DNA of 64,000 nt from the NCBI GenBank assembly GCA_944381325.1, contig CALWKS010000001.1:310001-374000 (forward strand), given 5' to 3'. Shown piece after piece: positions 33,934-44,035 of this stretch (positions are counted from its first letter, which is position 1; each line of letters begins with the position of its first letter). The notes under the pieces are model-generated. The model saw nothing but the letters and a program-made list of their open reading frames with translations. It searched no databases and was not told where the DNA came from. This DNA comes from an uncultured Christensenellaceae bacterium (GTDB taxonomy: Bacteria; Bacillota; Clostridia; Christensenellales; UBA3700). Made by a program: the position numbers and the translations under genes.

Positions 33934-35076
33934 TCATACTCTCCTGTATTTGCCCAGCAGTTTAGCGCCGTCTTCAAGCGCGTTTATAAGTGCCGATATA
34001 TCTTCTTCGTTTGTATTTTCGTTGAAACTTATTCTCAGCGTTCCTTCAGCAAAAGCTCCGCTCAGACCTAAAGCTTTGGGTATTCTTTCAGCGGCTTTTT
34101 TAGACGAACAAGCGCTGCCTGTGCCCACGACAATACCTTTGCTTTCAAGGAAATGTAACAATACTTCGCCGCGGATACCGTCGAATGAAAAACTAACTAT
34201 ATGCGCGCCGCTGTTCTCGATATCCGTATTTATCCTCACAAGTTTGCCGAATTTTTCCGTAAGCTCATAGATGAGTTTCTTCTGCAATTCTTTCTGAATT
34301 GTAAAGTTCTTGAGAACGTCTGCGCGCACTCTTTCAGCTGCGTAACCGAACGCGCATATCTGAGCAACGTTTTCTGTCCCCGAACGCAGATTCCTCTCTT
34401 GTCCGCCGCCGTAAATAAAGGGTTGAAGATTAAGCCTCGGAGAAATATAAAGCGCTCCGATACCTTTCGGCGCATGGATCTTATGTCCGCTTACCGAATA
34501 AAGATCAACGCCGAGGTCTTTGACTGAAAAATCCACTTTGCAGAACGCCTGTACGCCGTCGCTGTGGAATACCGCGTCAGGACAACGCTCCTTTACTTCG
34601 CGGCACAGCGTCTTGATATCGTTAAGCGCTCCAGTCTCGTTGCAAACGTGCATTATCGAAACGAATACCACGTCTTCGTTGAGAAGTTTTACAAATTCGT
34701 AAGTTATCACTCTGCCGAATTTATCGCAAGGCGCGAGGCATAGTTCATACCCCTTATCCGCCATAGCTTTTGCGCAGTTGAACACCGCGGCATGTTCTGT
34801 AGCCGATACGATAATGCGCCCCTTTTTACGGCGCGGTCCGCATGTTATCGCAAAATTGTCAGCTTCGCTTCCCGAAGCGGTAAATACGATACTGTCAGCC
34901 TGACAGCCTAAAGCTTTGGCGATCTGTTCCCTTGCTCCTTTTACTGCTTTTGCCGCAGTAATCGCAGGAGCATACAAAGCGGACGGATTGAAATATTCGT
35001 CCACCGCGTATTTTCTTATTATGTCAACACATTCAGGAAACATTGCCGTAGTCGCGGCATTATCAAGATAAATCAT
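33934..35076 (-). CDS. Cysteine desulfurase (NifS/IscS-like), partner of ThiI
   Basis: PLP enzyme that takes sulfur from cysteine to give alanine and an enzyme persulfide. The PLP Lys is Lys199 (SGHKIHAPKG), SEADNFA and SATEHAA contact the cofactor, and the catalytic Cys is in GTGSACSSKKAAER near 320. The short loop makes it NifS-like. 380 residues. Immediate coupling to thiI suggests a dedicated sulfur donor for tRNA thiolation, like NifZ-ThiI in Bacillus subtilis; there is no iscU or sufU beside it. Confidence 0.94.
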   Translation of the reverse strand: MIYLDNAATTAMFPECVDIIRKYAVDEYFNPSALYAPAITAAKAVKGAREQIAKALGCQADSIVFTASGSEADNFAITCGPRRKKGRIIVSATEHAAVFNCAKAMADKGYELCLAPCDKFGRVITYEFVKLLNEDVVFVSIMHVCNETGALNDIKTLCREVKERCPDAVFHSDGVQAFCKVDFSVKDLGVDLYSVSGHKIHAPKGIGALYISPRLNLQPFIYGGGQERNLRSGTENVAQICAFGYAAERVRADVLKNFTIQKELQKKLIYELTEKFGKLVRINTDIENSGAHIVSFSFDGIRGEVLLHFLESKGIVVGTGSACSSKKAAERIPKALGLSGAFAEGTLRISFNENTNEEDISALINALEDGAKLLGKYRRV

Positions 35077-35183
35077 CTTATCTCCTCACATGTAATTCTC
35101 AATATCTTCCGCATAATTTTATCACATTACCCCTGCCGCCGCAAGCAATAACGCAATAAATTCGCGCGTATGACATGCGTAGA

Positions 35184-35657
35184 TTATTCAAGCGTTTTTC
35201 CGTAAAAAGACAATATAAGCGCAAGCATATAGTCGTCAAGCGCCACAGCATATACTTTTCCGTTCGTTCTGATCAGATATATCCCGGCATCTCCCGGGTA
35301 AAGATAGAGCTTTTCGGCGCTATCAAGCAAATTCTGATCACTTTCATTGCAAGACAGAATTTCAAAGTCGCCCGAAAGAAAAAATACGAGTTCTTTCTTG
35401 TGCGGATATATTTTAAATACACTCAATCCGTCTTTAAATACATACTTCACGCTGTAAGTCAGTTTTAACGTCGGAAGTCTCAGCGCAAGCATGACCGCAA
35501 TTCCTGCCGCAAGATATGCAAATTTTATATAGTCTCCGCTTATCGCGCTGACCAAAAAAGCGATATCGACAAGGTCAACACCCAACGCTATCGCTAAAAG
35601 CGCAGTTTTAAGAGGTTTCTTTTTATCAAAAACGTATTCGAGGGTGTATGAGTTCAT
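35184..35657 (-). CDS. Small membrane protein of unknown function, end of the pheST-mutS2 operon
   Basis: 157 residues. Two hydrophobic segments (about 18-37 and 43-62) are followed by about 90 soluble residues that read like alternating beta strands with a final helix, a shape seen in bacterial PH-like domains (inference). Not recognised further. Its start overlaps the mutS2 stop by 4 bp, so it is translated with mutS2. It has no obvious connection with DNA repair. Confidence 0.75.
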   Translation of the reverse strand: MNSYTLEYVFDKKKPLKTALLAIALGVDLVDIAFLVSAISGDYIKFAYLAAGIAVMLALRLPTLKLTYSVKYVFKDGLSVFKIYPHKKELVFFLSGDFEILSCNESDQNLLDSAEKLYLYPGDAGIYLIRTNGKVYAVALDDYMLALILSFYGKTLE

Positions 35658-38005
35658 TTCAACGTAAGCACGGTCACACCGTCCTCTCCCTCTCCGTATT
35701 TACCAAGCCTGAAAGACTCGATATGCGGATTTTTAGAAAAATAAACGTGCAGTCCGGCGCGTAATGCGCCGCTACCTTTGCCGTGTACAATCCTTACTTC
35801 TTTGAGTCCGCATAAAAGCGCTCTGGACAGATAAGAATCCACATTGTAAGACGCTTCGTCAACGGTCTGACCTATAACGTTGAGTTCGTGCGGACAACCT
35901 TGCGCGGTGTCAGGCAAAACTCTGCGCTTCAGAGTTTTCTTCTCTTGGGTAATGGTGATCTTTGAAACATCGTTAAAGCCCACGACAGTCGTAAGACTTC
36001 CGCACGATACAGTATATCTTTTCTTTCTATCGTCTATTTTTTCGACTTTGGCGGTCGCTTTAAGTTTCTTGACGTACACGCTGTCTCCGACTTTTATTTC
36101 TCCGCTTGCTTTTTCAAACCTTTCTTCGACCTCTCCGTCTTCCTTCCTAACGCGGACGCTTTCAAGCTGCTTTCTGCGTTTTCTCGCCTCGAAAAGCGCC
36201 TGTTCGTCTCCGCGTTTCAGATCATCGCGCATTTGCTCAATGATCTCATCCGCTTCACTCATGTAATCGCCCAAAAGCTCGTTCGCCTTTTTAGCGAGTT
36301 TTTCATCAAGCTTTTTGTTCTTTTCTTCAGCCAGATTTAACAATTCCTGAGCTTTTTTGTATTCTTCGCGCGCTTTTATCTCGAGTTCACGTGCTTTTTC
36401 CGCGCTTTCTTCCGCAAGTCTGCGACTGTTCTCTGCGGCGGCTATTATGCTGTCAAAACTCACCTTTTCGTCACTTAACAATTCTGTCGCGCGTTTTGTT
36501 ATATCTTCGGATAATCCCAGTTTTGAAGCGATTTTTATTGCGTTGGAGCTGCCCGAAACACCGATAAGCAATTTGTAAACAGGCGCAAAAGTCTCTGGAT
36601 CGAAGTCCATTGAAGCATTGGTTACGCCTTCTGCACGGTAAGAATATTCCTTCAGCTCGTTATAGTGAGTTGTCGTGATGCAACGGCAATTATGCGCAAG
36701 CAGATATTCTATTACGGCAATCGCCAGCGCGCTTCCCTCTGCAGGATCAGTGCCTGCGCCAAGCTCGTCAAGCAAGACCAAACTGTTGTCGTCAGCTTCT
36801 TTGGTTATCCTTATGAGGTTTACGGTATGAGAAGAAAAAGTCGAAAGATTCTGTTCGATGCTCTGTTCGTCTCCTATATCGCAATAAACGCCGTCAAAAA
36901 CCGCAAGTCTGCTGTTTTCTTCGCAAGGCACGAACATGCCTGATGATGCCATGAGTGAAAAAAGTCCGACAAGCTTAAGCGTTACCGTCTTTCCGCCGGT
37001 ATTCGGTCCCGTGATAAGCAGGACTTTGAAATCGTCTCCGAGTCTTACGTCCACAGGAACAACTTTCCTAGGATCGATAAGAGGATGTCTTCCCTTGCGA
37101 ATATCGATTATTCCTTCATTATTCAGCTGAGGAGCAACCGCCTTTATCTCTCTGGCGTAACGCGCTTTTGCAAAAATGCAGTCAGCTTCCGTAATCAGAT
37201 TGAAAGACCTTTCTATTCCGTCGACGATCTGAGACAACATAAACGAAAGAGACTGAAGGATCACGGCTATTTCATTCTGCTCGTCGCTTAAAAGTCCTCT
37301 GAGTTCGTTATTGAGTTCAACCACCGCAAGCGGCTCGATAAATACCGTCGCTCCCGTTGACGATCTGTCGTGAACAAGACCGGGTATCTGTCCCTGGCAC
37401 TCGCTTTTTACAGGGATAACGTATCTGTCGCCGCGCATCGTAACGATATTGTCCTGAAGATACTTAGAATATCCGCCGCTGATATATCCGTTGAGTTTTT
37501 GTTTTATCTTGTCGTTAGTACGACGTATCGCGCCTCTTATTTCCCTGAGTCTTGCAGAAGCGCCGTCATAAAGCTCGTTTTCATTCATAACGGACTCTGT
37601 AATTCTTCTTTCGGCTTCGCTGTCAGTAAACATATTACGCGCATACTCCACTATAAGCGGACATTCGCCGTCAGGAATTTTTGACATTGAAATTTTAAAG
37701 TTTTTGGCGCAGTTCAGAACTCTTGCTATCTGCAAAAGAGCTTTACAGCTCAAAGTTGCGTCTTTTCTGAGCGCATCAATATATTCTGAGATGTCATCGA
37801 TTGAAAATGAAGGCGTTGAGCAGTATTCGTATGCAACTCTGTCAGCCTGTACGGTACGCTCAAGCAAATCTGCCGCCTTTTTAAAATCGTTTTCAGGTTT
37901 AATGTTCAGAACAATATCGGCGGCAGGGCGCGAAAATACGTAGCCGCTGAGTATTTTTAAAATTTTATCGAATTCAAGTGATTTGAGTTCTTTTTCAGAA
38001 GTCAT
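35654..38005 (-). CDS. mutS2: MutS2 family ATPase with Smr domain
   Basis: 783 residues. Lacks the mismatch-binding domain of MutS. Walker A is GPNTGGKTVTLK near 332, Walker B is LVLLDELGAGTDPAEG, then a long Lys/Glu-rich coiled coil (about 515-625), a KOW-like strand region and a C-terminal Smr domain with HGKGSGALR. MutS2 acts on stalled ribosomes or recombination intermediates depending on species. The Smr domain reads ELNVIG where nuclease-active homologues have LDLRG. It lies 47 bp after the U32 gene. Confidence 0.94.
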   Translation of the reverse strand: MTSEKELKSLEFDKILKILSGYVFSRPAADIVLNIKPENDFKKAADLLERTVQADRVAYEYCSTPSFSIDDISEYIDALRKDATLSCKALLQIARVLNCAKNFKISMSKIPDGECPLIVEYARNMFTDSEAERRITESVMNENELYDGASARLREIRGAIRRTNDKIKQKLNGYISGGYSKYLQDNIVTMRGDRYVIPVKSECQGQIPGLVHDRSSTGATVFIEPLAVVELNNELRGLLSDEQNEIAVILQSLSFMLSQIVDGIERSFNLITEADCIFAKARYAREIKAVAPQLNNEGIIDIRKGRHPLIDPRKVVPVDVRLGDDFKVLLITGPNTGGKTVTLKLVGLFSLMASSGMFVPCEENSRLAVFDGVYCDIGDEQSIEQNLSTFSSHTVNLIRITKEADDNSLVLLDELGAGTDPAEGSALAIAVIEYLLAHNCRCITTTHYNELKEYSYRAEGVTNASMDFDPETFAPVYKLLIGVSGSSNAIKIASKLGLSEDITKRATELLSDEKVSFDSIIAAAENSRRLAEESAEKARELEIKAREEYKKAQELLNLAEEKNKKLDEKLAKKANELLGDYMSEADEIIEQMRDDLKRGDEQALFEARKRRKQLESVRVRKEDGEVEERFEKASGEIKVGDSVYVKKLKATAKVEKIDDRKKRYTVSCGSLTTVVGFNDVSKITITQEKKTLKRRVLPDTAQGCPHELNVIGQTVDEASYNVDSYLSRALLCGLKEVRIVHGKGSGALRAGLHVYFSKNPHIESFRLGKYGEGEDGVTVLTLK

Positions 38006-38052
38006 AAGCCGCCTTTACGCACTCTTTGCGTAAAAGCGCAAAAAGAGCGAAA

Positions 38053-40308
38053 TTATTTAACTCCCCTGAAAAGATGCGCACAGTTCGAGCCGCTCTGAGA
38101 CACGCCGCCTTGCGTAACGCTTTTTACAACATCAAGGGGGGTACGATTACAGTTTACCATATTTATATACAAATTGTAACGTATTTTATCAGCTTTAGCC
38201 GATATATCTACGATTGCAGGATTGTGCAACTCAAAATAACAACGTCTGATCCTCGTTCTCTTTATCAGATATTCTGCAACTTTGTCGCGATAAGTGTAAT
38301 CGCCGTTGTATGCGCAGCTGTCGCAGCTGCATCCCGTTGAAACCTGCACAGGACAATGACAGAAAGTCATTACGGGAAGAATGCCGTATGCGTAGACAAA
38401 TCCGTTGCTGTTTATATCATCTATTTCCTGCAGAGTAAGTTCAGGCGAATATATCGCGCTGTCGACTCCGCTGATCTCACTGAAATGCGAATTGAATACA
38501 TTAAGTCTTATCCCTGCAATAGCCTTAAGCGAATACTTTTTAGCAAGCCACAGACTGTAATAATTTTCACATATAAGTCCGGCGATTTTGTCTTTACATT
38601 TAACTATGACGTCTTCGATAATCTTCATTTCAGCCCATCTTACGATCGGAGGAAGGTGAAGATACACAGAAAAAGTATTCTCAATTAAGCTCAAAAATAT
38701 ATCTATCTTTGAAAGAAACTGGCTAAAATCATATATTTGATAACTAATTGCAATATTTTTATCGCAGAGCTCTCTAAAGACGTCGAAGCTGTCAGTATTT
38801 ACTATTATTTGCCTTATCTTTTCATTATCCGACACTTTTGCAGGCTTGATATAGTTTGAAAAATCACACCTTTGCATTGTATCCTGATAATCATTCAAAA
38901 GACTGTCGCAAAGCATTGACACCGCTTCTCTTCTCATTTCGTTGAGCTGAGACTTGGGCATAAAAATGCATTTGTCAGACAAATCGATCTCGGCAGAATC
39001 GCATACAAAAGGAGTGTCTCCCAGCTTGCATAAAGACGCACTGATATCCTCTTTTGTAAGAGGTCTGCCTGTCGCCTGCTGAGCTTTGCCTGAAACTTTT
39101 ATTTCTGCGTTGCCGCGTCTTGCCGTAATTTCAACCCCGTAATCGTCGCTGACTTTGAATGACAGATTTATCGGTAGTTTTTTCAACAATATTTCCTCTT
39201 CTGCGCTTGCAGAATCAAGAGTACGTCTCACCTCTGCGCCAATCGGAAAACTTCCTTTTGCCGCAAGTTTATATGTGTTCTTATCTGATTTGACGATTTT
39301 TACACCGAATCCGCCCGCTTCTTCGCCCTTGTAAAGAATTTTAAGGCCGTCTCCGTCTCTCAAAGGCTCTGTTGTTTTTACAGTAACACCCGACTTGTCG
39401 CAGGCAATTATTCTGCCCACAGATACGCCGATATTACTCTGCACCTTGGGAGACATAATTGACTTTGTGTCGTCGTAAATGTATCCGCTTGTAAATTCAC
39501 CGCGATTGAACGCTTTTTTAAGCTCGAGAATAATGTTGTTATCCGCTTTAGCGCCGTCAATCACCTTTCTGTACTGCGACACTACGGTTGAAACGTAATG
39601 CGGTTGCTTGAGTCTGCCTTCTATTTTAAGGCTATCAACGCCTATTTTGCGCAGATCGTCAAGTTTAGTTATAAGACATTGCTCCGAAGGCGAAAGCAGA
39701 TAACCTTCTTTGCCTGAAAGAGAGCTTTTATAAGGAAGTCTGCAAGGCTGATTGCATCTGCCGCGGTTACCGCTGTCTCCGCTCATCATCGAAGATAAAA
39801 GACATGAGCCGCTGTAACTTACGCAAAGCGCGCCGTGCACGAAGTATTCAAGTTCAAGATCAGTATTCTGCTTTATTGCGATTATATCTTCCCTTGCAGT
39901 TTCTCTTGCCACTACAACGCGTGAAAAACCTTTGCTTTGCAGAAAAAGCGCGCCTTCCAAGTTGTTCACGCCCATCTGCGTACTTGCGTGAAGCGGCACA
40001 TTATATTTATAAAACACGCTCAAAGCGCCTAGATCTGCGATAATGAACGCATCCGCGCGCGTGCAGGCACTTACGTACTCGTCAAGCTTTTTGAGTTCTT
40101 TTTCCTTTATTGCGGTATTGAAAGCAATATAGACCTTTACCCCGTGAAGGTGGCAAAGGTCTATATATGTGTTTATGTTTTCAGTTGTAAATCCGACCGC
40201 TTTCGCACGGGCGTTAAACCCGTCAACCCCCAAGTACACCGCGTCCGCGCCGCTGTTGATTGCGGCGTAAAGAGAGCGTATGCTACCTACGGGTGCAAGC
40301 AGTTCCAT
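38053..40308 (-). CDS. U32 family peptidase / rRNA-hydroxylation type protein with DUF3656 region
   Basis: 751 residues. The N-terminal TIM-barrel-like U32 core begins MELLAPVGSIRSLYAAINSG and has the family signature ELEYFVHGALCVSYSGSCLL followed by SGNRGRCNQPCRLPY, with cysteines that bind an iron-sulfur cluster. The middle part matches the DUF3656 arrangement, and a second Cys group (CHCPVQVSTGCSCDSC) sits near 670-685. Family relatives include RlhA, which hydroxylates C2501 of 23S rRNA with prephenate as co-factor, so the protease label is doubtful. It lies 7 bp after pheT. Confidence 0.88.
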   Translation of the reverse strand: MELLAPVGSIRSLYAAINSGADAVYLGVDGFNARAKAVGFTTENINTYIDLCHLHGVKVYIAFNTAIKEKELKKLDEYVSACTRADAFIIADLGALSVFYKYNVPLHASTQMGVNNLEGALFLQSKGFSRVVVARETAREDIIAIKQNTDLELEYFVHGALCVSYSGSCLLSSMMSGDSGNRGRCNQPCRLPYKSSLSGKEGYLLSPSEQCLITKLDDLRKIGVDSLKIEGRLKQPHYVSTVVSQYRKVIDGAKADNNIILELKKAFNRGEFTSGYIYDDTKSIMSPKVQSNIGVSVGRIIACDKSGVTVKTTEPLRDGDGLKILYKGEEAGGFGVKIVKSDKNTYKLAAKGSFPIGAEVRRTLDSASAEEEILLKKLPINLSFKVSDDYGVEITARRGNAEIKVSGKAQQATGRPLTKEDISASLCKLGDTPFVCDSAEIDLSDKCIFMPKSQLNEMRREAVSMLCDSLLNDYQDTMQRCDFSNYIKPAKVSDNEKIRQIIVNTDSFDVFRELCDKNIAISYQIYDFSQFLSKIDIFLSLIENTFSVYLHLPPIVRWAEMKIIEDVIVKCKDKIAGLICENYYSLWLAKKYSLKAIAGIRLNVFNSHFSEISGVDSAIYSPELTLQEIDDINSNGFVYAYGILPVMTFCHCPVQVSTGCSCDSCAYNGDYTYRDKVAEYLIKRTRIRRCYFELHNPAIVDISAKADKIRYNLYINMVNCNRTPLDVVKSVTQGGVSQSGSNCAHLFRGVK

Positions 40309-40315
40309 AATTCCG

Positions 40316-42715
40316 TTATCTGAGAGCCGCGCCCAGCTGAGACGTGAGCTTTATAAGCACTCTTTCCACTTTAGAGCTTACCTCTTCGTCAGTAAGCGTT
40401 CTGTCAGTAAGTCTGAACACCATATTTACGGCAACGCTCTTCTTGCCTGCGCCGATAGCTTCGCTGCGATAGATATCGAATATACGCGCGCTCTTCATCA
40501 TAGAGCCGCCGGCGCTCGTAACGCATGAAAGCAGTTCCGCCGCCGTAACGCTCTCGTCAACGGTAACGGCGATATCTCTTTCAACGGGCGGATATTTACC
40601 TATTTCTTCAAACTTATAGCCCTTTTTGCGGTATTTTTCAACGCTTGCAAGATCTATTTCAGCAATATACAGTCTTTCTTTTACGTCAAGAGGCGCTGAA
40701 ACGGACGGATGAACTTCTCCGACGTAACCGATGCTGAACTTGCCGATAAACAGCTCAGCGCTTCTTCCGCTGTGCATATAAGGACGTTCTGAACGCTTAT
40801 AAGTTACGTTGAGGCCGTATTTGTAAATAATGCGTTTTACGACTTCGTTCACAGTATAGTAATTCTCGTCCTTGCCGTAAGCGCCTATCACAAGACGCTC
40901 TCTTTCTTCAGGCTGTTTGTCAACGGGAACGCTTTCAGGCAGATACACGTTGGCAACCTCGAAGAAACGCGCGCCTTTATTGCTCTTGAGAACGTTGGAC
41001 GCAAGAACGTTAAGCATGCTGTAAGCAAGGTTTGTTCTCATGACGGACATATCTTCGCCGAGAGGATTGAGGATAGTAACGCATTTTCTTGCAGGATCGT
41101 CTTCAGCAAGTCTCAGAACGTCAAATCCCTTAGGAGAAGTGAACGAATAAGTCAGAGTCTCGCTGTAACCGTTGTTTACGCATATATTCTTTACCGTGTC
41201 GACGACTTTCTGATCATCGGTCTTGCCGCCGACGGTCTGCTTGCCTTTATCCATAAGAGTTTCGACGATATTGTCATAGCCGTAAAGTCTTATGATTTCT
41301 TCTGCCAAGTCGTTAGCATTCTCTATATCGTCGCGGAAAAGCGGAGCTTTGCAGACAAGAGTGTCTCCGTCTAGCACTGTTTCTATCTGAAGGCTGTTGA
41401 GTATGCTTACCATTTTATCGCGCGGTACGACAATGCCAAGAATATCGTCGATTCTGCTTGCTTCTACGCGCAAAGTCTTCTGAGTAAGATCTGCATTGCA
41501 GCAATCTACAACGCCCTTTGCGATCTTGCCGTAGCCGTATTTATAAACAAGCGTAAGCGCACGCATAAGACCCATTCTCTGACTCTCGAGATCTATGCCT
41601 CTTTCATATCTGAAAGAAGAATCTGAATGAAGATTGAGCGTTCTTGCCGTGCGGCGGATATTGTCGCGCGCGAATTTTGCGCTTTCAAAAATAATATCCT
41701 TGGTATTTTCGTCCACACAGCTGTTGTTGCCGCCCATAACGCCTGCGATAGCGCAAGGCTTCTTGCTGTCGCAAATGGCAAGCATAGTGTCATTCAGAGT
41801 GTATTCCTTATTGTCGAGAGCGACGATTTTTTCACCGTTTACGGCACGTCTGGCAACTATAGAAGAATCTTCCAGCTTGTCCGCGTCGAACGCATGCATC
41901 GGCTGACCGATCTCTATAAGCACATAGTTGGTTATGTCGACGAAGTTGCTTATCGGGCGCAGACCTACGCTTTTAAGTCTTTTCTGTATGATTTCAGCCG
42001 ACGGGCAAATCTTTATATCTCTTACCGCCGCCGCCATATACCTCGGGCAAAGCTCGCTGTCCTCTACGCGGACTTTGACATAATCGTTCACATTTCCTTC
42101 AGCTTCGCATTCAAAGCCGATTTCAGGCATTCTGAGCGGTTTGCCGAGAACGGTCGCAACTTCTCTCGCTATGCCGAGAACGCTGTTGCAATCGCTTCTG
42201 TTGGCGGTTACGCCGATATCGAGAATTATATCGTCATTGCCGAGTATCACGTTCATATCTGTGCCGAGAGGATATTTTTCCTCATTCATGATAAGAATGC
42301 CGTAAACTCCTGCGCCTTTGTATTCTGCTTCAGTCAGCTTGAGCTCTTCGCCCGAGCACAGCATACCGCATGACTCAACGCCGCGCAGTTTACCTTTCTT
42401 GATCACCTGACCGGTGGGAAGCAAGGAATTGTCCATAGCAACCGGCACAAGGTCGCCTTCTGCAACGTTCTGCGCGCCAGTTACTATCTGCACGGTCTCT
42501 TTTGCGCCTACGTCGATAGCGCATATCTGCAGTTTGTCCGCATCTGGGTGCTTTGTGAGTTTAACTATCTTGCCGAGCACAACGTTCTTCATTTCAGAAG
42601 CCTTGTCGATTATCTCCTCGACTTCGAAACCTGCTGCAACAAGTTTGTCCGCAAGCGCGTGAACGTCTATATCTATATCAACGAAATCTTTAAGCCAATT
42701 CAAAGATACTTTCAT
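40316..42715 (-). CDS. pheT: Phenylalanyl-tRNA synthetase beta subunit
   Basis: Beta chain of the alpha2-beta2 synthetase that charges tRNA-Phe. Domains in order: EMAP-like tRNA-binding domain (about 40-155), B3/B4 editing domain (about 200-390), B5 (about 400-475), catalytic-like core, and the C-terminal FDX-ACB anticodon-binding domain (about 705-799). 799 residues, full length. It lies 12 bp after pheS under the same T-box. Confidence 0.97.
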   Translation of the reverse strand: MKVSLNWLKDFVDIDIDVHALADKLVAAGFEVEEIIDKASEMKNVVLGKIVKLTKHPDADKLQICAIDVGAKETVQIVTGAQNVAEGDLVPVAMDNSLLPTGQVIKKGKLRGVESCGMLCSGEELKLTEAEYKGAGVYGILIMNEEKYPLGTDMNVILGNDDIILDIGVTANRSDCNSVLGIAREVATVLGKPLRMPEIGFECEAEGNVNDYVKVRVEDSELCPRYMAAAVRDIKICPSAEIIQKRLKSVGLRPISNFVDITNYVLIEIGQPMHAFDADKLEDSSIVARRAVNGEKIVALDNKEYTLNDTMLAICDSKKPCAIAGVMGGNNSCVDENTKDIIFESAKFARDNIRRTARTLNLHSDSSFRYERGIDLESQRMGLMRALTLVYKYGYGKIAKGVVDCCNADLTQKTLRVEASRIDDILGIVVPRDKMVSILNSLQIETVLDGDTLVCKAPLFRDDIENANDLAEEIIRLYGYDNIVETLMDKGKQTVGGKTDDQKVVDTVKNICVNNGYSETLTYSFTSPKGFDVLRLAEDDPARKCVTILNPLGEDMSVMRTNLAYSMLNVLASNVLKSNKGARFFEVANVYLPESVPVDKQPEERERLVIGAYGKDENYYTVNEVVKRIIYKYGLNVTYKRSERPYMHSGRSAELFIGKFSIGYVGEVHPSVSAPLDVKERLYIAEIDLASVEKYRKKGYKFEEIGKYPPVERDIAVTVDESVTAAELLSCVTSAGGSMMKSARIFDIYRSEAIGAGKKSVAVNMVFRLTDRTLTDEEVSSKVERVLIKLTSQLGAALR

Positions 42716-42727
42716 ATTACACCTCTC

Positions 42728-43747
42728 TTATCTGAAACTCTTGAGGAATCTTGCGTCGTTTTCGAACAGAATTCTCATATCGGGTATGCCGTACTTTATC
42801 ATGGTGATACGTTCAATGCCCATACCGAAAGCGAAGCCGCTGTATTCGTTGCTGTCAATGCCGCAGTTTTCAAGAACTTTGGGATTGACGATACCCGCGC
42901 CGAGAACTTCTATCCAGCCCGTACCCTTGCAAAGACGGCAGCCCTTGCCGTGGCACTGAGAACAGGTAACGTCAACTTCGACGCTGGGCTCGGTAAACGG
43001 GAAATACGACGGACGGAATCTTATCTTGGTATTCTTGTCAAACAGCTCTTTAGCAAACAGCGAAAGTATGCCTTTGAGGTCGCAGAGAGTGATGTTCTTG
43101 TCTACGACAAGACCTTCTATCTGCTGGAACATAGGGCTGTGGGTCGCGTCGTCGTCAGGACGGTAAACCTTGCCGGGAACGACTATTCTTATCGGCGGTT
43201 TTTTGTCAAGCATTGTTCTTACCTGAACGGGCGAAGTGTGCGTTCTGAGCAGCATTTCGTCACCGAGGTAGAAGGTGTCCTGCATATCTCTTGCCGGGTG
43301 ATCCTTGGGGATATTGAGCGCCTGGAAGTTGAAGAAGTCGAGTTCGACCTCAGGTCCTTGCGCAACTGAAAAACCGAGTGATGTAAATATATCCACTATT
43401 TCGTTCTTTACAAGCGTGCAGGGATGAAGACTGCCGAGGCTGACATCAGCAGGCTCGTAAGTAACGTCAATGCTCTCTTTGAGCATCTTTTCTTCAGTCT
43501 CTTTAGCTTTGAGCGTCTTTTCTTTGCTCTCTGCAGCGCCGGTTATAGCGTCTCTCGCTTCGTTTACATAGCCGCCGATTACAGGTCTCTGATCGGCAGG
43601 CACATCCTTCATACCGCGAAGAAGCGCGGTGAGCTCTCCGCTCTTGCCAAGATATTTTACTTTGACTTTTGCAAGATCGGCAATGCTTTCACAGCTTTCT
43701 ACAGCTGCAAGCGCTTCGCTCATAAGGCTCTCGATTTTCTCTTTCAT
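42728..43747 (-). CDS. pheS: Phenylalanyl-tRNA synthetase alpha subunit
   Basis: Catalytic chain of phenylalanyl-tRNA synthetase. An N-terminal coiled coil (1-85) is followed by the class II core: motif 2 around [12 protein letters not shown], the [14 protein letters not shown] stretch, and motif 3 [12 protein letters not shown] near 312-323. 339 residues. First gene of the T-box-pheS-pheT-U32-mutS2 unit. Confidence 0.97.
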   Translation of the reverse strand: MKEKIESLMSEALAAVESCESIADLAKVKVKYLGKSGELTALLRGMKDVPADQRPVIGGYVNEARDAITGAAESKEKTLKAKETEEKMLKESIDVTYEPADVSLGSLHPCTLVKNEIVDIFTSLGFSVAQGPEVELDFFNFQALNIPKDHPARDMQDTFYLGDEMLLRTHTSPVQVRTMLDKKPPIRIVVPGKVYRPDDDATHSPMFQQIEGLVVDKNITLCDLKGILSLFAKELFDKNTKIRFRPSYFPFTEPSVEVDVTCSQCHGKGCRLCKGTGWIEVLGAGIVNPKVLENCGIDSNEYSGFAFGMGIERITMIKYGIPDMRILFENDARFLKSFR

Positions 43748-43761
43748 AAGTCCTCCGTTAT

Positions 43762-44006
43762 AAAAAAAGAACGTCCCCGTATATTAGGGCGTTCTCACGC
43801 TGTACCACCTAAATTCGTCCGCGTAAACAATAAAACGCAGACCTCGTTGCGGCTATAACGCGCCACCGCAATCCCCTACTGAAATTCAAGGACTGAGCTG
43901 ACGGGCGAATTCCCCTGCCGCAAACCGAATCGTCCTTTCAGCGTATCAGACGAAATCTCTGTCGGAAGCATTGCAAGGCACGTTCCCGTGTCGTAGCTTT
44001 TATATC
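43762..44006 (-). ncRNA. T-box riboswitch leader of pheST
   Basis: The conserved T-box AGGTGGTACAGCG lies at 43798-43810 (minus strand), followed by a terminator (43762-43795: GAACGCCC/GGGGACGTTC, then seven T). Upstream are the GGGAACGTG and CAGAGAT elements of stem I. A likely specifier TTC (Phe) is at 43907-43909 within GAATTC. The T-box TGGT would pair with ACCA, matching the A discriminator of the tRNA-Phe at 57612-57687. Uncharged tRNA-Phe should switch the leader to antitermination. Confidence 0.93.
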
Positions 44007-44035
44007 ATTCTACAATAAAAAAACGTTTACGGCAA
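44007..44035 (-). promoter_or_regulatory. Promoter of the pheST T-box transcript
   Basis: Minus strand: -35 TTGCCG (44030-44035), 17-bp spacer, -10 TAGAAT (44007-44012). It overlaps the end of yunB. Confidence 0.6.

Noticed and set aside
32745..33965. 406-codon open frame on the plus strand
   Set aside because: Antisense shadow of thiI, which has clear domains and motifs on the minus strand.
41627..42373. 248-codon open frame opposite pheT
   Set aside because: Antisense shadow of a full-length, well-recognised gene.
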